Source: Symsagittifera roscoffensis
Taxonomy: Eukaryota > Xenacoelomorpha > Acoela > Convolutidae
Direction: 5' to 3'
Assembly: GCF_963678635.1 (NCBI RefSeq)
Contig: NC_087065.1
Coordinates: 42,905,430 to 42,969,429 of the forward strand
DNA length: 64,000 nt
Part shown: positions 1-10,294 of the stretch, in pieces
Position numbering within the stretch: the stretch's first letter is position 1
How the letters are laid out: each line of letters starts with the position of its first letter
Position numbers and translations under genes: made by a program
Notes under the pieces: generated by a model
Seen by the model: the letters and a program-made list of their open reading frames with translations, nothing else
Databases searched by the model: none
What the model was told of the DNA's origin: nothing

Positions 1-51
1 TCTGGATCAAAGATTTCAGATTGCTTGCTATTTATCAAAAACTTTATCAGA

Positions 52-3000
52 ATGAGTTTATCAAAAACGTTTGTTATTACCCATCAGCCTAGAACCCAGG
101 CGACTCCTCTGCTTGACACTAGCAACTCTGTCAGCAAAAGTTCGGTCAACAATGTAATCGATGAACCTGTCTTACCAGAGGTTAGTCGATGATTGAACAT
201 AATTATCAAATATTCAAAAAAATTAGCTTCCGACTTTCTAAGCAAAGTTTTTTTTTATCTCTAACCTAAAATACAACAATTAATCATCAACTAAAAACTT
301 TAGGAATTCCAGCTAACTCTCACAGGAATTTGCAAGGAATTTCTTAAACAGTTTCTAGTTTGTTTTTAATATTTTCTCATTGATTTTTTCTGTAGGGTTC
401 ACAGAAAGCAAATAATACCGAGAATGTCAGTCAACTACCCCAGAGAAGAACCCGAGGGAAAAAAGAGGAACAGCAAAATGTGCTAATAGTCGAGAGAATT
501 GCTAAGCAAAAACTGCAAGACCGTTTTTGGTTAATTTACGTGAACGATGACAACACAGCGTCTGTAATAAGCGTTCTCCACAGTGGAATACAAATGAGCT
601 ATTCTGAAAGACAGTGCGCTGACGTGAGCAAGTTTTCAATACCTTTCATTTTTTATTTTTTCTATGCCAAGTTTATAGCAAAGGTCCTTATAAGCTTGTT
701 GATTCAATTTTTTTGCTATGTGCTAGTTGAGATAAACTGCTTGAACAGCATCTTTTTAAAATTATTGCTGTTGAGAGCTGATTGCATATTTGAGTTAACA
801 AATTTGTAATAGTTTTAGATTTCATCATTAACAGACATGTAATAGGTCTTTTATTTAAAGCTTTGCAATCTGGAAACAAAATTTGTCTCAACAAAATACA
901 AGTTGAAACATAATTTCCATGTTTTTGCATTTTATTTTGCTTAGCTTATGACTGAAATTGAGGTGAAAGTTGGTACCGAAACTTACTCTGCATCAATTCG
1001 AGCCATTGGAGGCGAAACTTATTGTAACAATTGCTTGGCGGAACTGTCGGCATTTATGGTTGAGTGGGCAGATCTAGGACTGCCAGGAGTTCCGAATCAA
1101 TGTTTTGTCGAGCAGCAAGATGAAAACCCTGATAAAGAGAATGCCCATCAAATGCTTGACGAAAGTAACATCGAAAACATAGATGAAGAAGTTCTCAATT
1201 TGACACCTGAAGATGTGTCTTCATACTTCGGAAAAAGTGACATTACACGAAGTCCCTTGGCTAGCACGGTTAGATACATTTTTTTCGACGTTTCCTAGTT
1301 TAGTTTCGAGTTTCTTGGTTTCAGTTTTTGATTAAAATGCTGAAAAAACAAATAGATTAAAAAATAACTTGGAACCCACCAGAAAGTTTTCTAATTTTCA
1401 TTAAGTTTCTTTGAATCTTTGTTGTTCCTTAATGCACAAAAAACCAAGAGTGGAAATTGAAACACATGAAATGAATCAGTTTAGGAGAAAGGTGAGAAAT
1501 CGAATATACATTGCAATTTTTGTCATCAGATAAGTTTCTTGCTCTTTCTCATTTTTTTCTCAGCCTACCATCTTTTTTTATAAAAAAGAATGTGCCTGTT
1601 CCCTGCTTCAAGCTCATTTGTTTTATTTGTTAGGTTAACACAGCTAATAGAACTCTGCCACTCCTGAATAACTCAGGAAATATTAAACGAAAAACATCAA
1701 CTCCTTATGCACTGCCAAAACCGAAGAAGAATTTGATCAGTTATGAACAAGCTGGAAAAGGTGTCACAGTCATTCAGGTAATTAGTGCTTTTTTCAGAAA
1801 AGTTTTCCAATTAAATAAGAATTGAAAATTTTTTCACTGATCGATCTGTTCAATCTTTTTCGAAGACGAACTAAATTTGTAATGCAAACCGCTTAAGTGC
1901 AAAGAATATTAGTTCAAACTACTACTCAGGGAAAAATCATTTTGTTTTCTTGTAGTCGACTGATCAGAATGGAGCACAACAAGGATTATCAAAAGTTGTG
2001 GTTCAGCTTCAGGAAACTGTTGGGTGTTTACAGTCAACAACCCAAAAGTTAACTACTGCTACAACAGTTTTGTGCAAAAGCCTAGACACTTTGGTTTCGC
2101 GAAATCTAGAAGAGATGACAAAACTGGCCAAGGTTATGAAACAAGTGGTAAGATTTGCTTTATTCCTCAAAGAACGGTTTTGCTAAAAACCCAGCATCTC
2201 TGATCCCAGCTTCATTGATCCAGTTTTCTAAATTGGTTTAGGTTCAAGAAAAAAATTTGAAAATAATAGCTTGCTGTCAAAATCACAAAAGCTGCAATCT
2301 TAAAAACATTTTTTTGTCAAAATTAGAAAATTGAAAAAAGTTTAAAACTCTTCAATCCGTTTTTTTGTTTCAGTTTTGCGTTTCTGGTGGTAAAAGTAAA
2401 AAAAATATGACTTTTTGAACAGTTTACTGTGAATTTTAAAGAAATCGGTAGCAAAAAACTTTTTTCGTGAACAAATTTATCTAAAGAATTTTTAAAACTT
2501 AAGAGCTGCGATTTCCGCGGCTACTAATTACTTAATGATTTTTTGTGCAGGAGAATTGATGAGGGTTCACAACAAGAGAATAACTAGAAGGTCTGGTTTT
2601 CTGCGATTTTCGTGGTAATCAGGATTAAAAAAAGATCGAATCGATACTAAAAATTAATTTTAAAACCAGATTCAGAACAGATTTCAGATGAAAGGCTTGC
2701 TGCGATTTCCGCGGCAGTCTGAAATTTAGCAAGTTCTTAGTCAGATTAGAGAGCATAATCAAAAAACAATTACAAATTGTTGAAGTGTGTTGCGACTTTC
2801 GCGACCAACTACTGCTAACTTCTTGATAGCATTAAATTACTCAATCTCAAACTAGCGATCATTTGTTTCAGAAATGATAAACAACGTGAACTACTACTTT
2901 TGATAAAGGATTTTCGTTTTTGTTTTCCCAGTAAAAGTTGCCCAATGATCCAGTCTTTTAAAATGGTTTAGGTTCATAGAAAACCCTAAAAGAATAACTT

Positions 3001-3632
3001 TCTCTAAAAATCAAAAAGGCTGCAACCTAAAAAACTTTTTTTTTCAAAATGCCAAAATTTAAAAAAGTTTTCTATGCTTCCTCAAATTAAGTTAAGATTT
3101 TTTTAGGGTGACTCACAAGAACGTATGGGTTTTTTGAATCAACAAGCCCCCGATGAGCTTGATAACTTGCAAAAAATAGAGCATAATGGAATAAATCTTG
3201 TAAGTGTGAAAGGATCAACGCCGAACTTATGGGGTCGTGCAGTTGCAAGAGTTCTGTTCAGTGACAAAGAACTCGAGGACTATGTTCTGGAGCCAGGGCG
3301 AATTGACCGGAATACTCGAGCTGAGTTTCCGTCCCCAACTAGAATTGATAAATTGAAAAGTGAGTAAAACAACAATGAGCAAATTTATGGTAGATATTTT
3401 TAACCCTTGCAATTTTGAGTGCATTTTCTTGTTGTTTGCTGAAAAAATTTAAAAATATATAAACGTTTGTTTGGTTTTAGCTGCATGTGGAGTTCGCTGG
3501 TCTATGTGTAACCGACCGCAAGTTGCCTTTCATCAAATGAAAGAAGGTTTCAACGCAGTTGGGGTTGAGAACAAATCCAAGCGAGCTTTGTTCGCAAGAA
3601 AGCAGGAAATTGAAGGAAATAAAAGCATGTGA
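52..3632 (+). CDS. BEN-domain protein with Tudor-like N-terminal region, seven exons
   Basis: I can join seven exons with GT-AG borders and an open frame throughout: 52-180, 396-623, 945-1268, 1634-1777, 1956-2147, 3107-3359 and 3481-3632. They total 1,422 nt, giving 473 residues and ending in TGA. All introns are phase 0 except the last (phase 1). Exons 2-3 encode a segment (RFWLIYVNDDNTASVISV, then a Y.A.I..IGG pattern) like the Tudor-like domain that precedes BEN domains in many invertebrate proteins. Exon 4 is basic (KRKTSTPYALPKPKK, nuclear-signal-like). Exon 5 looks coiled coil. Exons 6-7 fit a BEN domain (ARVLFSDKELEDYVLEPG, then a basic helix). BEN proteins are nuclear, chromatin- or DNA-binding factors, often repressors; that role is inferred here. 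The frame is open upstream of the ATG at 52, so an earlier start or exon is possible. The stop lies 1 nt before a tandem array. Confidence 0.8.
2205..3075. repeat. Direct duplication of intron sequence flanking the hairpin block
   Basis: The segments about 2205-2345 and 2944-3075 are diverged direct copies. Both contain a ...TGATCCAG... stretch, TGGTTTAGGTTCA, a variant of CTGCAA(T/C)CT and an AAAAGTTT end. They bracket the hairpin block. This explains most of the unusual length of BEN intron 5. Confidence 0.55.
2360..2840 (+). repeat. Dispersed ~470-bp repeat, copy 1, with four hairpins, in BEN intron 5
   Basis: This block matches 5662-6135 along its length, including shared stretches such as GTTTACTGTGAAT, CAGATTTCAGATGAAA and TAGCATTAAAT. 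It carries four short stem-loops at 2505-2521, 2601-2615, 2699-2715 and 2789-2805, spaced 90-99 bp. Stems are 5-8 bp with 5-nt loops, for example GCTGCG-ATTTC-CGCGGC and GTTGCG-ACTTT-CGCGAC. It sits in the 959-bp intron between BEN exons 5 and 6. A ~130-bp direct repeat flanks it (2205-2345 and 2944-3075, both with GGTTTAGGTTCA). It may be a small mobile element or an RNA-encoding unit; I do not recognise the family. Confidence 0.7.
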
Positions 3633-3633
3633 T

Positions 3634-5356
3634 CATTTGGTGCTATAACGCATGTGCATTTTATTTAATTTTGAGCAAAATTAAATTCCTCAGGCTTCTC
3701 CAAAAAGTTGCAGATAATTGTTTTGCTGCCTTTGTCTTGATTTATTTTTATTTCAGACCGTTTCACTTTCTCTGAATTATATTGCTGTATTACTATATAT
3801 ATGTAGTATAAAATTAAGTTTGAAATTGTGAGAAATTGGTGTCGCCAAACATGAGTAATTTGGTTGGTTTTGTCTGTTCGTTAACCGGTTCTTTCTAATT
3901 CAATTGTTGGCTTTCATGAGCGAAATGCCGATGCATTTGAAAGAAGACATTCAAATATTATTGAAATGGTTACTGTTCTTTTTGTTCCGTATGCACAGTA
4001 AACATTTGGTGCTATAACGCATCTGCATTTTATTTAATTTTGAGCAAAATTAAATGCATCAGGCTTCTCCAAAAAGTTGCAGATAATTGATTTTATGCCT
4101 TTGTCTTGATTTATATTTATTTCAGACCGTTCCACTTTCTCCGAATTATATTGCTGTATTACTATATATATGTAGTATAAAATTAAATTTGAAATTGTGA
4201 GAAATTGGTGTCGCCAAACGTGACTAATTTGGTTGGTTTTGTCTGTTCGTTAACCGGTTCTTTCTAATTCAATTGTTGGCTTTCATGAGCGAAATGCCGA
4301 TGCATTTGAAAGAAGACATTCAAATATTATTGAAATGGTTACTGTTCTTTTTGTTCCGTTTGCACAGTAATATTTGGTGCTAAAACGCATGTGCATTTTA
4401 TTTAATTTTGAGCAAAATTAAATTCCTCAGGCTTCTACAAAAAGTTGCAGATAATTGTTTTGCTGCCTTTGTCTTGATTTATATTTATTTCAGACCGTTT
4501 CACTTTCTCTGAATTATATTGCTGTATTACTATATATATGTAGTATAAAATTAAGTTTGAAATTGTGAGAAATTGGTGTCGCCAAACATGAGTAATTTGG
4601 TTGGTTTTGTCTGTTCGTTAACCGGTTCTTTCTAATTCAATTGTTGGCTTTCATGAGCGAAATGCCGATGCATTTGAAAGAAGACATTCAAATATTATTG
4701 AAATGGTTACTGTTCTTTTTGTTCCGTATGCACAGTAAACATTTGGTGCTATAACGCATCTGCATTTTATTTAATTTTGAGCAAAATTAAATGCATCAGG
4801 CTTCTCCAAAAAGTTGCAGATAATTGATTTTATGCCTTTGTCTTGATTTATATTTATTTCAGACCGTTCCACTTTCTCTGAATTATATTGCTGTATTACT
4901 ATATATATGTAGTATAAAATTAAATTTGAAATTGTGAGAAATTGGTGTCGCCAAACGTGACTAATTTGGTTGGTTTTGTCTGTTCGTTAACCGGTTCTTT
5001 CTAATTCAATTGTTGGCTTTCATGAGTGAAATGCCGATGCATTTGAAAGAAGACATTCAAATATTATTGAAATGGTTACTGTTCTTTTTGTTCCGTTTGC
5101 ACAGTAAACATTTGGTGCTAAAACGCATGTGCATTTTATTTAATTTTGAGCAAAATTAAATTCCTCAGGCTTCTCCAAAAAGTTGCAGATAATTGTTTTG
5201 CTGCCTTTGTCTTGATTTATATTTATTTCAGACCGTTCCACTTTCTCTGAATTATATTGCTGTATTACTATATATATGTAGTATAAAATTAAATTTGAAA
5301 TTGTGAGAAATTGGTGTCGCCAAACGTGACTAATTTGGTTGATGTTGTCTGTTCGT
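3634..5356 (+). repeat. 369-bp tandem repeat, 4.6 copies, alternating A and B types
   Basis: Units start at 3634, 4003, 4371, 4740 and 5109, each at (C)ATTTGGTGCTA, with spacing 368-369 bp. Units 1, 3 and 5 share type-A markers (GCATGTGCATTTT, AATTCCTCAGG, TTTTGCTGCC). Units 2 and 4 share type-B markers (GCATCTGCATTTT, AATGCATCAGG, TTTTATGCC). The array is therefore a ~738-bp dimer repeated. It starts 1 nt after the BEN stop codon, so the gene's 3' UTR lies in the array. The last unit breaks off near 5356. Each unit contains TACTATATATATGTAGTA, an imperfect palindrome. Confidence 0.9.
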
Positions 5357-5500
5357 CAGTTAAGTAACCAAAAGATTGCAGTGCAGAAGAAGCGCCAACT
5401 GAGTGGTGGAAACCAGAAAGACATGTTTGGTTCAATGTCATCAGAAAAAAAAGTTTATCGAGAAAACTCGACAAAAAATGCTCAACCTGTCAACTTTTGA
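5342..5500 (+). CDS. Small hydrophilic ORF (52 residues), possible orphan exon
   Basis: An ATG at 5342 opens a 52-codon frame ending in TGA at 5498. The peptide is rich in Q, K, S and N (for example QKKRQLSGGNQKDMFG) and has no membrane segment. It begins at the exact place where the 369-bp array breaks down and is followed by the second hairpin block, an arrangement like exon 5 plus intron 5 of the BEN gene. It could be an exon fragment carried in a local duplication. I do not recognise it, and an ORF of this size can occur by chance. Confidence 0.25.
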   Translation: MLSVRQLSNQKIAVQKKRQLSGGNQKDMFGSMSSEKKVYRENSTKNAQPVNF

Positions 5501-5661
5501 CACGAAAAGAAAAAAATTAAACTCAACGTTAATTGAAAGATTGAATGAAACTTTCTTGTGAATTTTTGTTTTGGCTGTTACCTTGATTGATAATTTTGAC
5601 ACAAGAGCAAATCTCAAAAAAAACACTTCTCATCACGACTTTTTAAAACGTTCCAACAGTT

Positions 5662-6135
5662 TCTTTTTTGTTTCTTTCTGCTAGTCATTCCTGGTAGTTG
5701 TAAAACTAATAAAATACATATTTTTATTAGTTTACTGTGAATTTTGTAGCAATCGGTAGCAAACGTTTTTTCCGTCAACAAATTTATCACAGCCAAAAGT
5801 TTAGTGTTGCGATTTCCGTGGCTTTTAAATATTTAAATGACTTTTTCTTTGCAGCAAATCTGATGAGGGTTCAGCCGAACATGGGAAAAAAAGATTTGAT
5901 TTACTGCGACTTCAGCGGTGATCAGATTTTAAAAAAATTTTGATACTCAAGAAGAATTTTAAAACCAGACTCAGAACAGATTTCAGATGAAAAGCTTGCT
6001 GCGATTTTCGCGGCAGCCTGGAACTTAGCAAGTCCTTAGTCAAATTAGAAAGTATAGTCAAAAAGTTATTACGAATTGTAGTGTGTTGCGATTTTCGCGA
6101 CGATCTACTGTCAACTAGTTAATAGCATTAAATAA
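5662..6135 (+). repeat. Dispersed ~470-bp repeat, copy 2, with four hairpins
   Basis: This is the second copy of the block at 2360-2840. Hairpins lie at 5806-5822, 5903-5919, 5998-6014 and 6086-6102, spaced 88-97 bp and in the same order as copy 1. Stem changes mostly keep pairing: the outer pair is G-C or A-T, the second is T-A, T-G or C-G, and the loop is always 5 nt starting with A. One member (5903) has a mismatch at the closing base pair. The stretch 5501-5661 shows no gene. Confidence 0.7.
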
Positions 6136-6222
6136 ATCGATTTTATAAGGTGCTGGTAAGCCTAAATTGTTTTACGAAAGAATTTTTTCACGCTTGAGCT
6201 ATGTCGGTCATTTATTGCAATG

Positions 6223-6697
6223 GTCAAGAATATACATACATATATACATACATATACATATATACATACATACATAAATTCATACATAACGATATATACA
6301 GACTTATATATAGATATATACATATATTTACATATATACATACATATACATATATACATACATATACATATATACATACATATACATATATACATGCATA
6401 TACATATATACATACATTTACTTATATACATTAATATACATACATATACATATATACATACATATGCATATATACATCATATACATATAAACATACATAT
6501 ACATATATACATACATAAACATGAATACAAACATATACATATATACATGTATACGTACATATACCTATATACATACATATACATATATACATACATATAC
6601 ATATATACATACATATACATATATACATACATACATACATATACAAATATACATACATTTACATATATACACACATATACATATATACATACATATG
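6223..6697. repeat. (TATACA)n-type microsatellite
   Basis: About 475 bp of imperfect ATACATACATATACATAT units, interrupted by point changes. Reading frames through it on both strands (Tyr/Ile/His-rich on +, Met/Tyr/Cys/Ile-rich on -) are a by-product of the repeat and are not genes. Confidence 0.95.
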
Positions 6698-7186
6698 GTT
6701 TTTCATTGGCCTTATTGGCCTTATTACGGTTTCGACCAGCGAAATAAGTAATGTGCGTGTATTGTTGAAAATATATATATTTTTTACTGTTCTCGGCTTT
6801 GGTTTTGCTTTTTATAAGCTTAATAGGTTTAGGTTTTTCTGATATCAGCTTACTGGCCTCATTTTGGTTCATTTGAGGGGCAAATAAAGACTTTTGAGTT
6901 TTTGTGAGTTTTGAGGATGAGGGGACTCTTATTGATAGATCTAGTTTTGCCGACATTGATGATTTCGTTCAATGTTTTTTTTGTTCTGTATCCCAAATGG
7001 TGCGAAGCGTGCAATTTTTTTGGGGGCTAATTGCGTTCCTATCTTTTGTTGTATATCAAGTAGTGCGAAGCCCCGCATCGTCTCCGTTATACTTGGTTTG
7101 TTTTTACAGAAAGGAAAGTAACGTGTTCGTTGTTTGGTTTCTTAGCTCAATCGATGTATATCATTTGAAAGTCTTCCAGGTTATTG
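6698..7186 (+). other. Leader region upstream of the SET-transposase gene
   Basis: There is no clear gene here. An open frame from about 6904 runs to 7254 but has no recognisable domain. Possible splice acceptors (TTTTTACAG at ~7110 and TTCCAG at ~7180) would suit 5' UTR introns of the downstream gene. GTGCGAAGC occurs twice (near 7001 and 7062). I see no CACTA-type terminal inverted repeat. Confidence 0.4.
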
Positions 7187-10100
7187 ATGGATCGAAAAGT
7201 AGACTGGAAAACGCTCGCCCACTGCGACGGCCAGGCGGTAAAATTGGCGGTTGAGTATGGTGGGTTGAAAGCAGAAAGAGTTTTGATCTTGCAGTCGCGC
7301 CGCATTTTTGATAAAACATGTCAAGAAAATGAAGTTTGGCGCAACTGTTATGAATTATGTTGTAAAGCCTACCGTGACTTGGAAGGCAGTTTCAAAATTG
7401 TACACGACAGATATGGTGGATATAAGTTGATTTATTGTGGCAAAGATAAAGTTACAGCCGGAACGTTGTTCAAAAAAACCCCCATAGGTTTCATAACACC
7501 TGTTCCCGAAGACTTTTCCTGTTCCTTATCTGTTATGGAAAAATCGTCAAATGGGAAATTAAATCTAATGCTGGGTCCCTTACGCTTTATCAACTCCGAT
7601 TGTGAGCCGAACTCAAAATATGATTTCTCGAGTGACCAACTACTTGTGCGTATAGAAACCTTGAAAAAAATTTTACCTGGAGACGAAATTTTAGTCAAGT
7701 ATAGTTGCCACTTTTTTGAGGATAATAAATGTGGATGCCTAACTTGTGTGAGGAATGCTGCACACGTACATTTGGATGCTGAAAAGGAGATTTCCAGTGA
7801 AATTACAGTTGAATACATAAGCAGCGATACAACGGATATAATCATGGAGCAGTTAGATGTTTGTTTGACGAATTTAATAAGAGAGGTTGCAGAATCAATC
7901 ATTTCAGAAAATGGTGTCGCTAGAAATTGCACACCTGAGCCCGCTCCAGTCAGAAAAAAACCAAGATCTTTAAAAATGAGCGAAAAATGGTCGTTTTTTG
8001 AGCCGGATCAGTCTGGAAAAATTTTAACCCCTGTTAGCGCTTGTACTGATCTAACCCCTGTTAGCCTTTGTTCTGAGTCTATTGATTTGGAAACTAGCCT
8101 CTATGAACTCAACCAGTTTTGCAATAAAGACTCTCTATCAACGAACATGTGTTTAAGAGAAAAAACAACTTCATCTCCAATTTTAGATCAATCAGAAAAC
8201 GTTTTGCCGGATATATCAATATCATCAATAAATGAAGAAATTGACACGTCTTTCAAGTTTGATTTTGAAGATGAGGAAAAAATACCTATGTCAATTGAAT
8301 TGAGTCCGTACCTAAAATCAGGATTGCATAATACTGTGCTTGCAATGAAATCTTTCTGTCTAAAAAATAATTTATCCGACAAGGGAGCTGTAGATTTGCA
8401 CCTATTAATTGATACACTGATCGATAAAAATAATCTTCCGTCGAGTTATGCTTTTTTGAAAGATATGAAACGTAGTTTTGTTATCGACACAAGACTGGAC
8501 ACTGAAGTTCCGGGGGGTCATTTGTGTGTTTTATGTTTCGGGTCAGATCTTGTTCAAATAGTGGTCCGAAATTGGAACTCGTTGATCTCATATTCTGATC
8601 AACGAAAAAGTTTTTCAAAGATGAATGATTTTTATCTTGAAGTTGCTCCACCAATAGAGCCTTCCGATGAAAAAATAACATTGCACTTAGTTTTATCTAC
8701 TGATGGGGTAAGCCTTTCTAATTCAAGTAGCAAAGGCCAATTGTGGCCTGTGTGGCTGGCCATCGCACAACTCCCACCGACATTACGTTTTTCTCGAAAA
8801 AACATTGCGCTTGCTGCCCTTTACAGCGGCTCCGAAAAACCGCCTTGGCAACTAATTGTCAACCACATGAAAGCTGAGTTAGAACAGTTATTCGTTGTTA
8901 ATAAAGTCAAAGTTCAGTTCAAGTGCCTAATTATAGTTGCCGATATTCCAGCTAAAGCTAGTGTTCTAAATATGTACAAAAATAATGGTTTTAATGGATG
9001 TAATTTATGCACGGCTTTGGGAACAACAATTGGACGGGCGCATAGCTACTACCCTTTTGAGCAAACTTTTCAATACAGAACTAAAGACGTAAATGAAAAA
9101 TTTGTAAGACTAGCTGATGTTCTAAATGAGGAAAAAATTGTTTTTAATGTAGTGGGAGTCAAAAGACGGAGTTGTTTCGATTTCATTGTTCCTAATCTGC
9201 CTTTATCTGCTGGCGTAGACTATATGCACTGCGTTTTGCTTGGTGTATATAAAAGTCTTTTAAATTTGCAGCTTACACAATTAAGTGCTTTGCAAAAGAA
9301 AAAATTTAACGAGGAGATAAAAAAACTAAACGCTCCAAACGAGTTGATCGTTCATGCGCGGAAAATTCGCGGATTAAATGATTTGGGTCACTTCAAAGCG
9401 AACGAATTTTTTAACTATTTTTTGTTTATCGGAGTTGCTCTAATGAAAGAACTGTTACACCAGCCGTTTTACGATTACTATTTATGTCTTGTATTTGGAA
9501 TTCGTCTTCTCCTTGAATCTTGTAAATCGGAGGACATAGATGCTGCAGAAAAGTATTTAAATAGTTTTTGTAGAAACACAGCACGGTTTTTCGGCGACTA
9601 CAAGGCGGAGACGATGAATGTACATTTGTTGAGACACATGGCTTATCAATGTAGAAACTATGGACCACTTTATCTCTTCTCTGCAATGAGTTTTGAATCC
9701 CAGAACAGACAACTTGCCAATCTATTCACGGGAACACACTCTCACTGCAGAATCATTTGCCGCAGGTATATACAGCAACGACTTTTGCTTTCATATAATG
9801 TTGAAGACGATCACCTTACTTCTTTGTTGTCCGACTGGTTGTCAGTAGAAACTCGGCCCAGTATTTCTCAAATTACTGGGAATATTGTCCACACAGATTT
9901 ATTAGGTTATGGAAAATTGCTTTACCCCGACGCGATTTTCATGTCACGTTCAATCGTTGATGGAGTTTTGTTTGACTCAACATCTTATAGCAGAAACAAA
10001 AGAGGTCCGAATAGTTTTATTTGTTACACGGATGGTCATCAAAAAAAGTATGGTCAGATACAGTATTTTGTGATAATGGGCGAGAAGTCGTTGGCAAGTG

Positions 10101-10294
10101 GCATCAAATATGCGTGTATCACAAAAATTGAAATAATAAGTCCAGTGGGACCTGTGCCCAGATACTACTTCACTGCAGAAAAAACCGAGTCTACAGATCT
10201 AATCAAAGCTGCTGATTGGGAAAAAATGCTCTGCATCGAGACTGAAAACAATACTTATTTATTCGAATTATGTAAATTCTTTGACCATAAATAA
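7187..10294 (+). CDS. SET-domain plus Tnp2-like (DUF4218-type) transposase fusion protein
   Basis: One uninterrupted frame of 1,035 residues, starting at ATG 7187 (the codon before it is TTG). Residues ~60-190 fit a SET methyltransferase domain: LRFINSDCEPN (~130, the RFINHxCxPN motif), GDEILVKYS (~166), then a post-SET-like CGCLTC (~182). A low-complexity acidic/serine linker covers ~210-400. The C-terminal part fits transposases of the En/Spm (CACTA) Tnp2-like group: STDGVSLSNSSSKGQLWP (~502), VADIPAKASVLN followed by FNGCNLCTALG (~600), DYMHCVLLGVYKSLL (~678), and a DUF4218-like stretch with LLRHMAYQCRNYGPLY (~815) and MSFESQNRQLAN. SET enzymes methylate lysines on histones or other proteins; the transposase moves DNA by a DDE mechanism. 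Activity is inferred. The intact frame among decayed repeats suggests a recent insertion or a domesticated gene. No terminal repeats were found nearby. Confidence 0.8.
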   Translation: MDRKVDWKTLAHCDGQAVKLAVEYGGLKAERVLILQSRRIFDKTCQENEVWRNCYELCCKAYRDLEGSFKIVHDRYGGYKLIYCGKDKVTAGTLFKKTPIGFITPVPEDFSCSLSVMEKSSNGKLNLMLGPLRFINSDCEPNSKYDFSSDQLLVRIETLKKILPGDEILVKYSCHFFEDNKCGCLTCVRNAAHVHLDAEKEISSEITVEYISSDTTDIIMEQLDVCLTNLIREVAESIISENGVARNCTPEPAPVRKKPRSLKMSEKWSFFEPDQSGKILTPVSACTDLTPVSLCSESIDLETSLYELNQFCNKDSLSTNMCLREKTTSSPILDQSENVLPDISISSINEEIDTSFKFDFEDEEKIPMSIELSPYLKSGLHNTVLAMKSFCLKNNLSDKGAVDLHLLIDTLIDKNNLPSSYAFLKDMKRSFVIDTRLDTEVPGGHLCVLCFGSDLVQIVVRNWNSLISYSDQRKSFSKMNDFYLEVAPPIEPSDEKITLHLVLSTDGVSLSNSSSKGQLWPVWLAIAQLPPTLRFSRKNIALAALYSGSEKPPWQLIVNHMKAELEQLFVVNKVKVQFKCLIIVADIPAKASVLNMYKNNGFNGCNLCTALGTTIGRAHSYYPFEQTFQYRTKDVNEKFVRLADVLNEEKIVFNVVGVKRRSCFDFIVPNLPLSAGVDYMHCVLLGVYKSLLNLQLTQLSALQKKKFNEEIKKLNAPNELIVHARKIRGLNDLGHFKANEFFNYFLFIGVALMKELLHQPFYDYYLCLVFGIRLLLESCKSEDIDAAEKYLNSFCRNTARFFGDYKAETMNVHLLRHMAYQCRNYGPLYLFSAMSFESQNRQLANLFTGTHSHCRIICRRYIQQRLLLSYNVEDDHLTSLLSDWLSVETRPSISQITGNIVHTDLLGYGKLLYPDAIFMSRSIVDGVLFDSTSYSRNKRGPNSFICYTDGHQKKYGQIQYFVIMGEKSLASGIKYACITKIEIISPVGPVPRYYFTAEKTESTDLIKAADWEKMLCIETENNTYLFELCKFFDHK

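Noticed and set aside
6162-6747. Several overlapping Tyr/Ile/His-rich and Met/Cys/Tyr-rich frames
   Set aside because: They are translations of the TATACA microsatellite on both strands.
6904-7254. 116-codon ORF upstream of the SET gene as a separate protein
   Set aside because: No domain; it overlaps the SET gene start and contains likely splice acceptors, so it is probably leader sequence.
7432-9686. Reverse-strand frames of 60-166 codons
   Set aside because: They are shadows of the SET-transposase gene with no domain of their own.
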